A stretch of 10,459 bases of DNA. Source: Anaerolineales bacterium (GTDB taxonomy: Bacteria > Chloroflexota > Anaerolineae > Anaerolineales > UBA6663). The notes beneath the pieces were generated by a model, which saw only the letters and a program-made list of their open reading frames with translations, was not told the DNA's origin and did not search any database. The stretch lies in assembly GCA_017999235.1 (NCBI GenBank), contig JAGOBN010000070.1:1-10459 (forward strand), read 5' to 3'. The translations under genes and the position numbers were made by a program. Below, in pieces: positions 1 to 6,459 of the stretch; within the stretch, counting starts at the first letter, position 1, and every line of letters starts with the position of its first letter.

Positions 1-1358
1 CCCTCACGCTGCGCCCGGACATCACCTGGAGCGACGGCACGCCCCTGACGGCCGACGACTTCGTCTTCACCTACGACATGGTGATGTCGGAGAAGAACAT
101 CGTCCAGACGCGTTACCCCTACGCGGACTTTGTCGCCAGCGTGGAGGCCCCGGATCCGCAGACGGTGGTCGTCAACTTCACTGAGCCGTTTGCGCCGTGG
201 CTGACCCAGATTTTTGACTGGGTGCTGCCCAAGCACGTGCTGCAGCCGGTCTTTGAGGCGGAAGGCACGCTGGACAACGCGGAGTGGAACCGCGCCCCGA
301 CCGTCGGCGTCGGCCCGTTTGTCTTCCAGGAATGGGAATCCGGCAGCCACCTGAGCTTCGCGGCCAACCCCAACTGGGTGAATCCGCCCCAGCTGGAGCA
401 GGTCTTCATCCGCATCGTGCCCGATGACGCCGCCCAGGAAGCCGCCATCATCGCCGGCGACACCCACATCGGCATCTTCCTGTCCTCCGACCAGATTGAC
501 CGGCTGGAGGCCGGCGGCAATGTCAAAGTGGTGGCCACGCCCGGCGGCTACAACGAAAGCTGGTTCCTGAACGTCAATCCGGCCACCGCCCACCCGGCCA
601 TGCTGGATGTGAAAGTGCGCCAGGCCATCGCCCTGGCCACCGACCGCTTCAGCATCGTCGCCGACCTGCTCAAGCCGGAGATCAATCCCGTCAACGCCAC
701 CTTCTGGGATAACACCCCCGGCTACGCCGCCGACAGCCTGGAGCCCTACCCCTATGACCCCGAGCAGGCCCAAGCCCTGCTGGACGAGGCCGGCTGGGTG
801 GACAGCAACGGCGACGGCACCCGCGACAAGGACGGCGTGGAATTGGTGCTGCGCTACGCCACCACCACGCGCGAACTCCGCAAGAACGTCCAGGCGGTGG
901 TGCAGCAGCAGTGGGCGCAGGTGGGCATCGGCGTCGAGCTGATCAACCACTCGTCCGATATCTTCTGGAACAACTATAACGACGGCGGCCCGCAGGCCTT
1001 GGGCGAGTACGATATCTCCGAATACTCCCAGTCCCCCAACGGCCCACCCGACCCGGAGGCCTCCAACAACTGGCTGTGCTCCGAGGTCACCAGCGCCGAC
1101 AACCCGGATGGCGCCAACTGGCAGGGCTACTGCGATCCGGCCATGGACGAACTGCTGAAGCAGCAGGCCGTCACCGCCGACCCGGCCGCGCGGCTGGCCC
1201 TCTACCGCCAGATCCAGCAGAAGATGTACGACGAAGTGCTGTACATCGGCATGTGGAAAGACCCGGACCTGTGGTCAATCAACAGCCAGCTCCAGGGCGT
1301 GGACCTCTCCGGCCCCACCCCGTTCTGGAACGCCAGCGCCTGGTCGGTGGCGCCGTAA
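1..1358 (+). CDS. ABC transporter solute-binding protein, family 5 (SBP1), 5'-truncated
   Basis: Extracytoplasmic binding protein of an Opp/Dpp-type importer, which would capture a peptide or similar solute and deliver it to the permeases encoded next. The first complete codon is at base 3 and the frame is open from the window edge, so the signal peptide and N-terminus lie upstream; 451 residues are visible. The visible part starts inside the family signature (LTLRPDITWSDGTPLTADDF), followed by GVGPFVFQEW, FLNVNPA, VRQAIALATDR, YDPEQAQALLDEAGW and the usual C-terminal end (VDLSGPTPFWNASAW) in normal order. Bases 801-836 encode an Asp/Asn-rich loop (DSNGDGTRDKDG) resembling a calcium-binding loop. 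An earlier-looking ATG at base 78 is internal, because conserved family sequence precedes it in frame. The stop TAA is 13 bases before a strong stem-loop. The family is clear; the ligand cannot be read from the sequence. Confidence 0.95.
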   Translation, partial: LTLRPDITWSDGTPLTADDFVFTYDMVMSEKNIVQTRYPYADFVASVEAPDPQTVVVNFTEPFAPWLTQIFDWVLPKHVLQPVFEAEGTLDNAEWNRAPTVGVGPFVFQEWESGSHLSFAANPNWVNPPQLEQVFIRIVPDDAAQEAAIIAGDTHIGIFLSSDQIDRLEAGGNVKVVATPGGYNESWFLNVNPATAHPAMLDVKVRQAIALATDRFSIVADLLKPEINPVNATFWDNTPGYAADSLEPYPYDPEQAQALLDEAGWVDSNGDGTRDKDGVELVLRYATTTRELRKNVQAVVQQQWAQVGIGVELINHSSDIFWNNYNDGGPQALGEYDISEYSQSPNGPPDPEASNNWLCSEVTSADNPDGANWQGYCDPAMDELLKQQAVTADPAARLALYRQIQQKMYDEVLYIGMWKDPDLWSINSQLQGVDLSGPTPFWNASAWSVAP

Positions 1359-1371
1359 GGTAAGCAGTCCC

Positions 1372-1404
1372 GAGGCCTGCCGGGTCAGCCGCCCGGCAGG
1401 CCTC
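1372..1404 (+). promoter_or_regulatory. Intercistronic stem-loop between SBP1 and its permease
   Basis: The arms GAGGCCTGCCGGG (1372-1384) and CCCGGCAGGCCTC (1392-1404) are perfect reverse complements, giving 13 G+C-rich pairs around a 7-base loop. No T-run follows, so it does not look like an intrinsic terminator. It starts 13 bases after the SBP1 stop and ends 7 bases before the permease ATG, where a Shine-Dalgarno sequence would normally lie. In other binding-protein operons (for example malE-malF) such structures protect the upstream mRNA and keep permease expression below binding-protein expression. That role is inferred here. Confidence 0.8.
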
Positions 1405-1411
1405 CTTGGCT

Positions 1412-2443
1412 ATGACCACCTATATCCTGCGCCGGCTCCTGCAAGCCATCCCGCAACTGCTGATCATCAGCGTGATCCTGTTCGCGCTGATGCAGGGCTT
1501 TGGCGATCCCGTCGCCACCCTGGGCGCGCGCAACCCGCCGCGCCCCGAAGACAAGATCCGCCTGCGCCGGATGCTGGGCCTGGATCAGCCCGTGCATATC
1601 CAGTATCTGGTCTGGCTGGTGGGCAATGACTGGCTGAAGCTGGATATGGACGGCGACGGCGTGCCGGAAACGCCCGGCCAGCGCCGGGGCGTCCTGCGCG
1701 GCGACTTCGGCAATTCGCTGGTGACGCGCCGGCCGGTGCTGGAGATGATCGGCGACCGCCTGCCCAACACCCTGGTGCTGATGCTGACGGCCGAAGCCGT
1801 GATCATTGTGTTCTCGCTGGGAATCGGCATCTTCTCCGCCGCGCGCCAATACTCGCTGGCCGACAACGTCATCACGGCCTTTTCGTTTGTCGGCTTCTCC
1901 ATGCCGGTGTTCTGGCTGGCGCTGACGCTGATGTACGTCTTCGCCGTCAATTTCCGGCGTTGGGGCCTGCCCTATCTGCCGACGGTGGGCATGTTTGATC
2001 CGGCCGTCGGCAAGACGACGGGCGAGCTGCTCCGGCACATGGTGCTGCCGGTGGCCACCTTGTCCATCATCAGCATCGCCGGCTACAGCCGCTTTGTGCG
2101 CTCCAGCATGCTGGAAGTCCTCAATCAGGATTACATCCGCACCGCGCGCGCCAAAGGCCTGAGCCGCTCCGGCGCGCTGTGGCGGCACGCCCTGCAGAAC
2201 GCGGCCCTGCCCTTCATCACCATCATTGGGCTGGATCTGCCGTTCCTGCTGGCCGGCGCGGTGGTCACCGAACGCATCTTCGCTTGGCCGGGCATGGGCC
2301 GGCTGTTCATCGACCACACCGAGCGCGCCGATTTCCCGATGCTGATGGGCATCCTGATGCTCATCGCCGCGGCGGTGGTGGTCTTTCAGATCATCACCGA
2401 CGTGTTCTACTCGTTCCTGGACCCGCGCATCCGCCTCACCTGA
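1412..2443 (+). CDS. ABC transporter permease, DppB/OppB type (operon 1)
   Basis: One half of the membrane channel of an Opp/Dpp-type importer, expected to pair with the DppC-type protein encoded next. From ATG 1412 it is 343 residues, normal for the family. The opening MTTYILRRLLQAIPQLLIIS is typical of DppB; a TTG at 1406 would only add two residues. Hydrophobic segments lie near residues 9-29, 117-142, 151-178, 206-228, 266-289 and 307-333. The cytoplasmic EAA loop that docks the ATPase is at about 240-267 (DYIRTARAKG then ALP), and the end FLDPRIRL is a family hallmark. The first extracytoplasmic loop carries an unusual Asp-rich insert (D78, D80, D82, E86) just before RGDFGNS. The protein has no cysteine. 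There is no visible Shine-Dalgarno sequence; the 13-bp stem-loop occupies that place. The next gene starts 4 bases after the stop. Confidence 0.95.
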   Translation: MTTYILRRLLQAIPQLLIISVILFALMQGFGDPVATLGARNPPRPEDKIRLRRMLGLDQPVHIQYLVWLVGNDWLKLDMDGDGVPETPGQRRGVLRGDFGNSLVTRRPVLEMIGDRLPNTLVLMLTAEAVIIVFSLGIGIFSAARQYSLADNVITAFSFVGFSMPVFWLALTLMYVFAVNFRRWGLPYLPTVGMFDPAVGKTTGELLRHMVLPVATLSIISIAGYSRFVRSSMLEVLNQDYIRTARAKGLSRSGALWRHALQNAALPFITIIGLDLPFLLAGAVVTERIFAWPGMGRLFIDHTERADFPMLMGILMLIAAAVVVFQIITDVFYSFLDPRIRLT

Positions 2444-2447
2444 CTCC

Positions 2448-3446
2448 ATGACCAGCCTGACGCCGTCCTCCGTTGTGGACCTGAGTGAAGACCTGCGCGG
2501 GCCGGCCGGCGAGCCGCTCTCGCCCATGGCGCTGGCCCGCCATCGGTTCCAGCGGCACCGCATGGCCATGGCCGGGCTGGTGGTCTTAGGTCTGCTGATC
2601 CTGTTCATCACCTTCGGCGGCCCGCTGCTCTCACGCGGCTATTGCGCGCCGCTCAAGCAAACGGTCAGCGGCGAGGCCTGGGCCAACTGCAACGACACCA
2701 GCCAGAAACTGCGCGCCCCCTCGGCCGAGCATTTCTTCGGCACCGACGTGATCGGGCGCGATATCTTCGTTCGGACCATTTATGGCGGCCAGATCTCGCT
2801 GTTCATCGGCATCGCCGCCGCCCTGATGGAAGTGGTGCTGGGCGCCGTCATCGGCGCGGTGGCCGCCTACTACGGCGGCTGGGTGGACAGCCTGCTGATG
2901 CGCTTCACCGAGGCGATGCTCAACATCCCCAGCCTGTTCCTGCTGATCATCGGCGCGCGCTTCTTTGGCAGCGGCCTGCCGAACTTCAACTTGTTCGGGC
3001 GCGAGCTGACCGGCAGCGTGCTGGTGATCATCCTGATCATCGGCGCCACCTCCTGGATGTACCTGGCCCGGATTGTGCGCGCCAACGTGCTCACGCTGCG
3101 GGAGCGCGAGTACGTGTCGGCGGCGCGCGCGCTGGGGGTCTCCAACCCGCGCATCATCCTGACCCATCTGCTGCCCAACACCCTGGCGCCCATGATCGTC
3201 AGCGCCACCCTGGGGGTCGCCAACGCCATCATCTCCGAGGCCTACGTCAGCTTCCTGGGCCTGGGGGTGCAGGGCGCCACCGCCACCTGGGGCAATATGC
3301 TGGACGGGGCGTACCAGTATCTGGAGCAAGCGCCCTGGTTATGGTTCTTTCCGGGGACCCTGATCTTGTTGACGGTCTTGAGCATCAACTTTGTCGGCGA
3401 TGGCTTGCGCGATGCCTTCGACCCGCATCGCGCCGCCGGCGGCTGA
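2448..3446 (+). CDS. ABC transporter permease, DppC/OppC type (operon 1)
   Basis: Second membrane subunit of the first importer, 332 residues. The N-terminal cytoplasmic tail (1-40) is followed by a membrane segment at about 41-62. An extracytoplasmic loop follows with the only two cysteines of the protein (C66, C81), then the DppC signature HFFGTDVIGRDIFVR (95-109). Further hydrophobic segments lie near 114-141, 146-172, 187-212, 246-266 and 295-317. The EAA loop is at 221-243 (EYVSAARALG then LLP), and the end GDGLRDAFDP is typical. The ATG at 2448 lies 4 bases after the previous stop with no Shine-Dalgarno sequence, so translational coupling to the DppB-type gene is likely. I see no intrinsic terminator behind it; the promoter of the next operon begins about 15 bases after the stop. 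Confidence 0.95.
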   Translation: MTSLTPSSVVDLSEDLRGPAGEPLSPMALARHRFQRHRMAMAGLVVLGLLILFITFGGPLLSRGYCAPLKQTVSGEAWANCNDTSQKLRAPSAEHFFGTDVIGRDIFVRTIYGGQISLFIGIAAALMEVVLGAVIGAVAAYYGGWVDSLLMRFTEAMLNIPSLFLLIIGARFFGSGLPNFNLFGRELTGSVLVIILIIGATSWMYLARIVRANVLTLREREYVSAARALGVSNPRIILTHLLPNTLAPMIVSATLGVANAIISEAYVSFLGLGVQGATATWGNMLDGAYQYLEQAPWLWFFPGTLILLTVLSINFVGDGLRDAFDPHRAAGG

Positions 3447-3460
3447 GCACGGCGGGCCAG

Positions 3461-3489
3461 TTGACGGCCGGCCCCTCCGCCTCTATACT
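3461..3489 (+). promoter_or_regulatory. Sigma-70-type promoter for the second transporter operon
   Basis: TTGACG (3461-3466) and TATACT (3484-3489) each match the -35 and -10 consensus at five of six bases and are separated by exactly 17 bases. The predicted start point is around 3496, giving a leader of about 120 bases before the SBP2 ATG at 3618. An 8-base palindrome GGCCGGCC (3466-3473) overlaps the -35 edge and spacer; it could be an operator but is common in such GC-rich DNA. In a G+C-rich context this AT-rich -10 box stands out. It is a prediction from sequence only. Confidence 0.75.
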
Positions 3490-3617
3490 GCCCAAACCCT
3501 CACGGGCGCCATAAAGTCATAACTCACTCGAAAGAAGGTGATCCAGGCCTGTCTCGCGCAGCGTATCTTCGTTTTTAGTCGAAGCCTATCTAATCGTTCT
3601 ATATTGAGGAGATCTGC
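3490..3617 (+). promoter_or_regulatory. 5' leader of SBP2 with 16S-tail complement and Shine-Dalgarno site
   Basis: The leader is AT-richer than its surroundings. Bases 3531-3546 (AAAGAAGGTGATCCAG) are complementary to the bacterial 16S rRNA 3' tail at 15 of 16 positions, an unusually long match lying about 70 bases upstream of the start. A weak hairpin (CTTCG 3567-3571 with CGAAG 3580-3584, 8-base loop) follows. The working Shine-Dalgarno site is GAGGAG at 3606-3611, 6 bases before ATG 3618, and is the only convincing one at any gene start in this window. No known riboswitch class is recognised. Together with the promoter this suggests SBP2 is strongly expressed. Confidence 0.6.
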
Positions 3618-5306
3618 ATGAAACGCCAATCCTTGCTCGCCCGGCTGATGGGCGGTCTGGCCGCCGCCAGCCTGCTCCTGGCCGCCTGCGCGCCGGCCGC
3701 CACCCCCACGGCCGCGCCCCAGCCGACCGATGTTCCCGCGGCCGCCTTCGAGCCCATGAAAGTGGAAGCCTCGAGCTGCGACTATGGCGGCGAGTTCAAA
3801 GCCATTGAGGCCGTGGACGCCCAGACGGTCAAGTTCACCCTGTGCTACCCGGATCCGGCCTTCCTGTCCAAGGTGGCTTTCACCGACTTCGCCATCCAGG
3901 ACCAGGCTTACCTGGACGCCAACGGCGGCGACTCGCTCAAGATGAGCGAACAGCCCAACGGCACCGGCCCGTACATCGTCAAGGAATGGAAGCGCGGCGA
4001 ATCCATCACCTTTGAAGCCAACCCCAATTACTGGGGCGGCGCGCCCAAGATCAAGACCCTGATCTTCCGCTGGCAGAAGGAAGCGGCTCAGCGCCTGCTG
4101 GAACTGCAGGCCGGCACCGCCGATGGCATCGACAACCCGGCGCCCGAAGACTTCGCCACCATTCAGGGCGACTCCAACCTGCAGCTCATCCCGCGGCCGG
4201 CCCTGAACATCTTCTACATCGGCTTCAACAACACCATCGCGCCCTTCGACAACGAGAAGGTGCGCCAGGCCATTGCCATGGGTATTGACCGCCAGCGCAT
4301 CGTGGACAACTACTACCCGGCCGGCTCCAGCGTGGCCGCCCAGTTCGTGCCCGAGTCGTTCAGCCCCGGCTTTGTGAGCGAGGGCGAAGGCGCCGCGTGG
4401 TACGACTACGATGTGGACGCCGCCAAGGCCCTGCTGGCCGAGGCCGGCTATCCGGACGGCTTTGAGGTCGATCTGTACTTCCGCAACGTCGTGCGCGGCT
4501 ACCTGCCCCTGCCCGACAAGGTGGCGCAGGAAATCCAGGCCCAACTGGCCGAGCTCGGCATCACGGTCACGATCAACGAGAAAGAGTCCACCACCTTCCT
4601 GGATGAGGCCTCGGCCGGCGACAAGTACGGCCTGTACCTGCTGGGCTGGGGCGCGGACTATCCGGACGCCACCAACTTCTACGATTACCACTTCGCCAAC
4701 ACCAGCAACAAGCAGTTCGGCGCGTTGTTCGATGATGTGGTGGCCGCCATCCGGGCCGGCGCCCAGACCGGCGATATCGCCGCCCGCCAGGCCGCGTACG
4801 TGGAGGTGGCCGCGCTCATCAAGCAGCACGTCCCCATGATCCCGGTGGCCCACGGCGGCTCCGGCGTGGCTTACAGCGCGGCGGTGCAGAACGGCCACAC
4901 CAGCCCGCTCGGCAATGAGCTGTTCTCGGTGATGGACAACGGCAAAGAGCAGTTCGTCTGGATCCAGAACGGCGAGCCCGGCGCGCTGTGGTGCGCGGAC
5001 GAGACCGACGGCGAGAGCCTGCGGGCCTGCAACCAGTACTCCGAAGCCCTGCTGGCCTACAAGGTCGGCGGCGTGGAGGCGGTCCCGGCTCTGGCTGAGT
5101 CCTGGACCTTCAGCGCCGACCTGCAGGAATGGACCTTCACCCTGCGCTCGGGCGTCACCTTCCACAACGGCGCCACCCTGGACGCCAATGACGTCGTGGC
5201 CTCCTTCAAGGCCCAATGGGATGCGACCGATCCGAACCACAAGGGCCGCACCACCACGTTCGAATACTTCACCGGCTTCTTCGGCGCCTTCCTGAACGCG
5301 CCCTAG
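3618..5306 (+). CDS. Circularly permuted family 5 solute-binding lipoprotein (SBP2)
   Basis: Substrate-binding lipoprotein of the second Opp/Dpp-type importer, 562 residues. The ATG is set by GAGGAG 6 bases upstream and by a lipoprotein signal peptide ending in the lipobox LAAC (lipid cysteine C24); an Ala/Pro/Thr linker runs to about 45. The fold order is rotated. Residues 58-95 (FKAIEAVDAQTVKFTL, then AFTDFAIQD) normally sit about a quarter of the way into the family. They are followed in normal order by GTGPYIVKEW (115-124), NPNYWG (135-140), FNNTIAPFDNEKVRQAIAMG (203-222) and LLGWGADYPD (341-350), up to the usual C-terminal end SPLGNELF (429-436). The sequence then continues into the usual N-terminal start: FVWIQNGEP (446-454), DETDGESLR (461-469), ALAESW (491-496), TFTLRSGVTFHNG (506-518), ANDVVASF (523-530) and FEYFTGFFGAF (548-558), and stops. 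Nothing essential appears lost. Extra cysteines are C54, C76, C459 and C471. The ligand is unknown. Confidence 0.93.
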   Translation: MKRQSLLARLMGGLAAASLLLAACAPAATPTAAPQPTDVPAAAFEPMKVEASSCDYGGEFKAIEAVDAQTVKFTLCYPDPAFLSKVAFTDFAIQDQAYLDANGGDSLKMSEQPNGTGPYIVKEWKRGESITFEANPNYWGGAPKIKTLIFRWQKEAAQRLLELQAGTADGIDNPAPEDFATIQGDSNLQLIPRPALNIFYIGFNNTIAPFDNEKVRQAIAMGIDRQRIVDNYYPAGSSVAAQFVPESFSPGFVSEGEGAAWYDYDVDAAKALLAEAGYPDGFEVDLYFRNVVRGYLPLPDKVAQEIQAQLAELGITVTINEKESTTFLDEASAGDKYGLYLLGWGADYPDATNFYDYHFANTSNKQFGALFDDVVAAIRAGAQTGDIAARQAAYVEVAALIKQHVPMIPVAHGGSGVAYSAAVQNGHTSPLGNELFSVMDNGKEQFVWIQNGEPGALWCADETDGESLRACNQYSEALLAYKVGGVEAVPALAESWTFSADLQEWTFTLRSGVTFHNGATLDANDVVASFKAQWDATDPNHKGRTTTFEYFTGFFGAFLNAP

Positions 5307-5330
5307 TCAGCCCTAGTTTCGGCCTGTCAC

Positions 5331-5361
5331 GCGGGCGGCGGAGCCAGCCTCCGCCGCCCGC
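5331..5361 (+). promoter_or_regulatory. Intercistronic stem-loop between SBP2 and its permease
   Basis: The arms GCGGGCGGCGGAG (5331-5343) and CTCCGCCGCCCGC (5349-5361) are perfect reverse complements: 13 pairs with a 5-base loop, CCAGC. It begins 24 bases after the SBP2 stop and ends 9 bases before the permease ATG. No T-run follows, so an mRNA-stabilising and translation-damping role is more likely than termination. Its sequence is unrelated to the stem-loop after SBP1, although the placement is the same. Confidence 0.8.
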
Positions 5362-5370
5362 CCCGCCGCT

Positions 5371-6447
5371 ATGACCCAGTTCATCCTCCGCCGGCTGATC
5401 TTGCTTATCCCTGTCCTGCTGGGCATCCTGCTGGTCACGTTCGCCCTGACGCGCATGATCCCGGGCGACCCGTGCGTGGCCATGCTGGGCGAGAAGACCA
5501 CGCCCGAAAAATGTGAAGCCTTCCGCGAGCGCTTCGGCCTGAACGACAGCCTGCCCGTCCAGTTCGGGCGCTATATCGTCAGCCTGGCGCAAGGGGACTT
5601 CGGCAATTCGATCTCCAAGGGCCGGTCGGTCAACACCATCCTGCTGGAACGCCTGCCGATGACGCTGGAAGTCACCGTCGGGGCGATGCTGTTCTCGTCC
5701 CTGCTCGGCATCACGGCCGGCATCGTGGCCGCCATGCGGCGCAACTCGAGCGCGGATGTGGTGACCATGATCGGGGCCAACGTGGGCGTGTCCATGCCCG
5801 TCTTCTGGCTGGGCATGATGCTGGCTTATCTGTTCGCCCTGACCCTGAAAGGCACGCCGTTCTGGATCCCGCCCTCCGGCCGGATGACCGCCGGCCTGAG
5901 CCTGCCGCCGCTGATGGAAACCTGGAACCTGACCGATCTGACCGGGCCGGCCCTGGTGCTGGTGACCTTCATCTCCAATACCACCACCCTGCACGCCCTC
6001 ATCGTGGGCCGCTGGGATGTCTGGCGGGATGCGGTCTGGCATCTGATTCTGCCGTGCATGGCCGTCGGCACCATCCCGCTGGCCATCATCGCGCGCATGA
6101 CGCGCTCCAGCCTGCTGGAGGTGCTGGGCCTGGATTACATTCGCACGGCGCGCGCCAAGGGGGTCACCGCCCAGCGGGTGCTCTTCCGCCACGCGATGCG
6201 CAACGCGCTCCTGCCCGTCATCACCGTCATCGGCCTGAATTTTGGCGGCCTGCTCAGCGGGGCGGTGCTGACCGAGACCGTCTTCGCCTTGCCCGGCGTT
6301 GGCACGCAGATGGTGGAAGCTATCCAGGCCCGCGATTATCCGCTGATCCAGGGCTTCACGGTCGTCATTGCCATGGTCTTCGTGCTCGTCAACCTGATCA
6401 CGGATCTCTCGTATACGTACCTGGATCCGCGCATCCGCCTCCAATAA
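5371..6447 (+). CDS. ABC transporter permease, DppB/OppB type (operon 2)
   Basis: Membrane subunit of the second importer, 358 residues from ATG 5371. It opens with the typical MTQFILRRLILLIPVLLGIL. The EAA loop is at 255-282 (DYIRTARAKG then LLP) and the end YLDPRIRL matches the family. Hydrophobic segments lie near 9-29, 98-122, 131-158, 222-243, 281-304 and 326-348. Two features set it apart from the operon 1 paralogue. It has a cysteine pair (C35, C48) in the first extracytoplasmic loop. It also has a longer region between the third and fourth core segments (about 160-221), which includes a hydrophobic stretch near 192-212 that could be an extra reentrant or membrane segment. There is no Shine-Dalgarno sequence; the perfect stem-loop occupies that place. 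It is expected to pair with the DppC-type protein 12 bases downstream. Confidence 0.95.
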   Translation: MTQFILRRLILLIPVLLGILLVTFALTRMIPGDPCVAMLGEKTTPEKCEAFRERFGLNDSLPVQFGRYIVSLAQGDFGNSISKGRSVNTILLERLPMTLEVTVGAMLFSSLLGITAGIVAAMRRNSSADVVTMIGANVGVSMPVFWLGMMLAYLFALTLKGTPFWIPPSGRMTAGLSLPPLMETWNLTDLTGPALVLVTFISNTTTLHALIVGRWDVWRDAVWHLILPCMAVGTIPLAIIARMTRSSLLEVLGLDYIRTARAKGVTAQRVLFRHAMRNALLPVITVIGLNFGGLLSGAVLTETVFALPGVGTQMVEAIQARDYPLIQGFTVVIAMVFVLVNLITDLSYTYLDPRIRLQ

Positions 6448-6459
6448 GCCGCCGCCCGC

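Noticed and set aside
1406..1411. TTG start for the operon 1 DppB-type permease
   Set aside because: It adds only two residues directly behind the stem-loop; ATG 1412 gives the family-typical N-terminus.
1385..2611. Long open frame on the minus strand opposite the first permease
   Set aside because: Its His/Gln/Arg-rich composition is typical of an antisense shadow in GC-rich DNA, and the plus-strand frame encodes a clear permease.
3432..3443. 12-base palindrome GCCGCCGGCGGC at the end of the first DppC-type gene
   Set aside because: It has no loop, lies in Ala/Gly codons and is expected by composition.
3454..3474. Hairpin GGGCC/GGCCC after the operon 1 DppC-type gene as a terminator
   Set aside because: Only 5 pairs, an 11-base loop and no T-run; it also overlaps the -35 box of the next promoter.
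3567..3584. CTTCG/CGAAG hairpin in the SBP2 leader as a riboswitch or terminator part
   Set aside because: Only 5 pairs with an 8-base loop and no known aptamer features; noted as a weak structure only.
3538..3621. Short leader frame (GTG to TGA, 27 codons) overlapping the SBP2 ATG as ATGA
   Set aside because: No suitable Shine-Dalgarno sequence at the GTG and no attenuation-like residue pattern; the SBP2 ATG has its own strong site.
3483..5240. 585-codon open frame on the minus strand opposite SBP2
   Set aside because: It is the mirror of a strongly biased plus-strand gene; low-complexity Gly/Val/His-rich product with no recognisable domain.
5301..5318. Direct repeat CCCTAGT twice around the SBP2 stop
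   Set aside because: Seven bases repeated once, not in frame with each other; no sign of an insertion target or attachment site.
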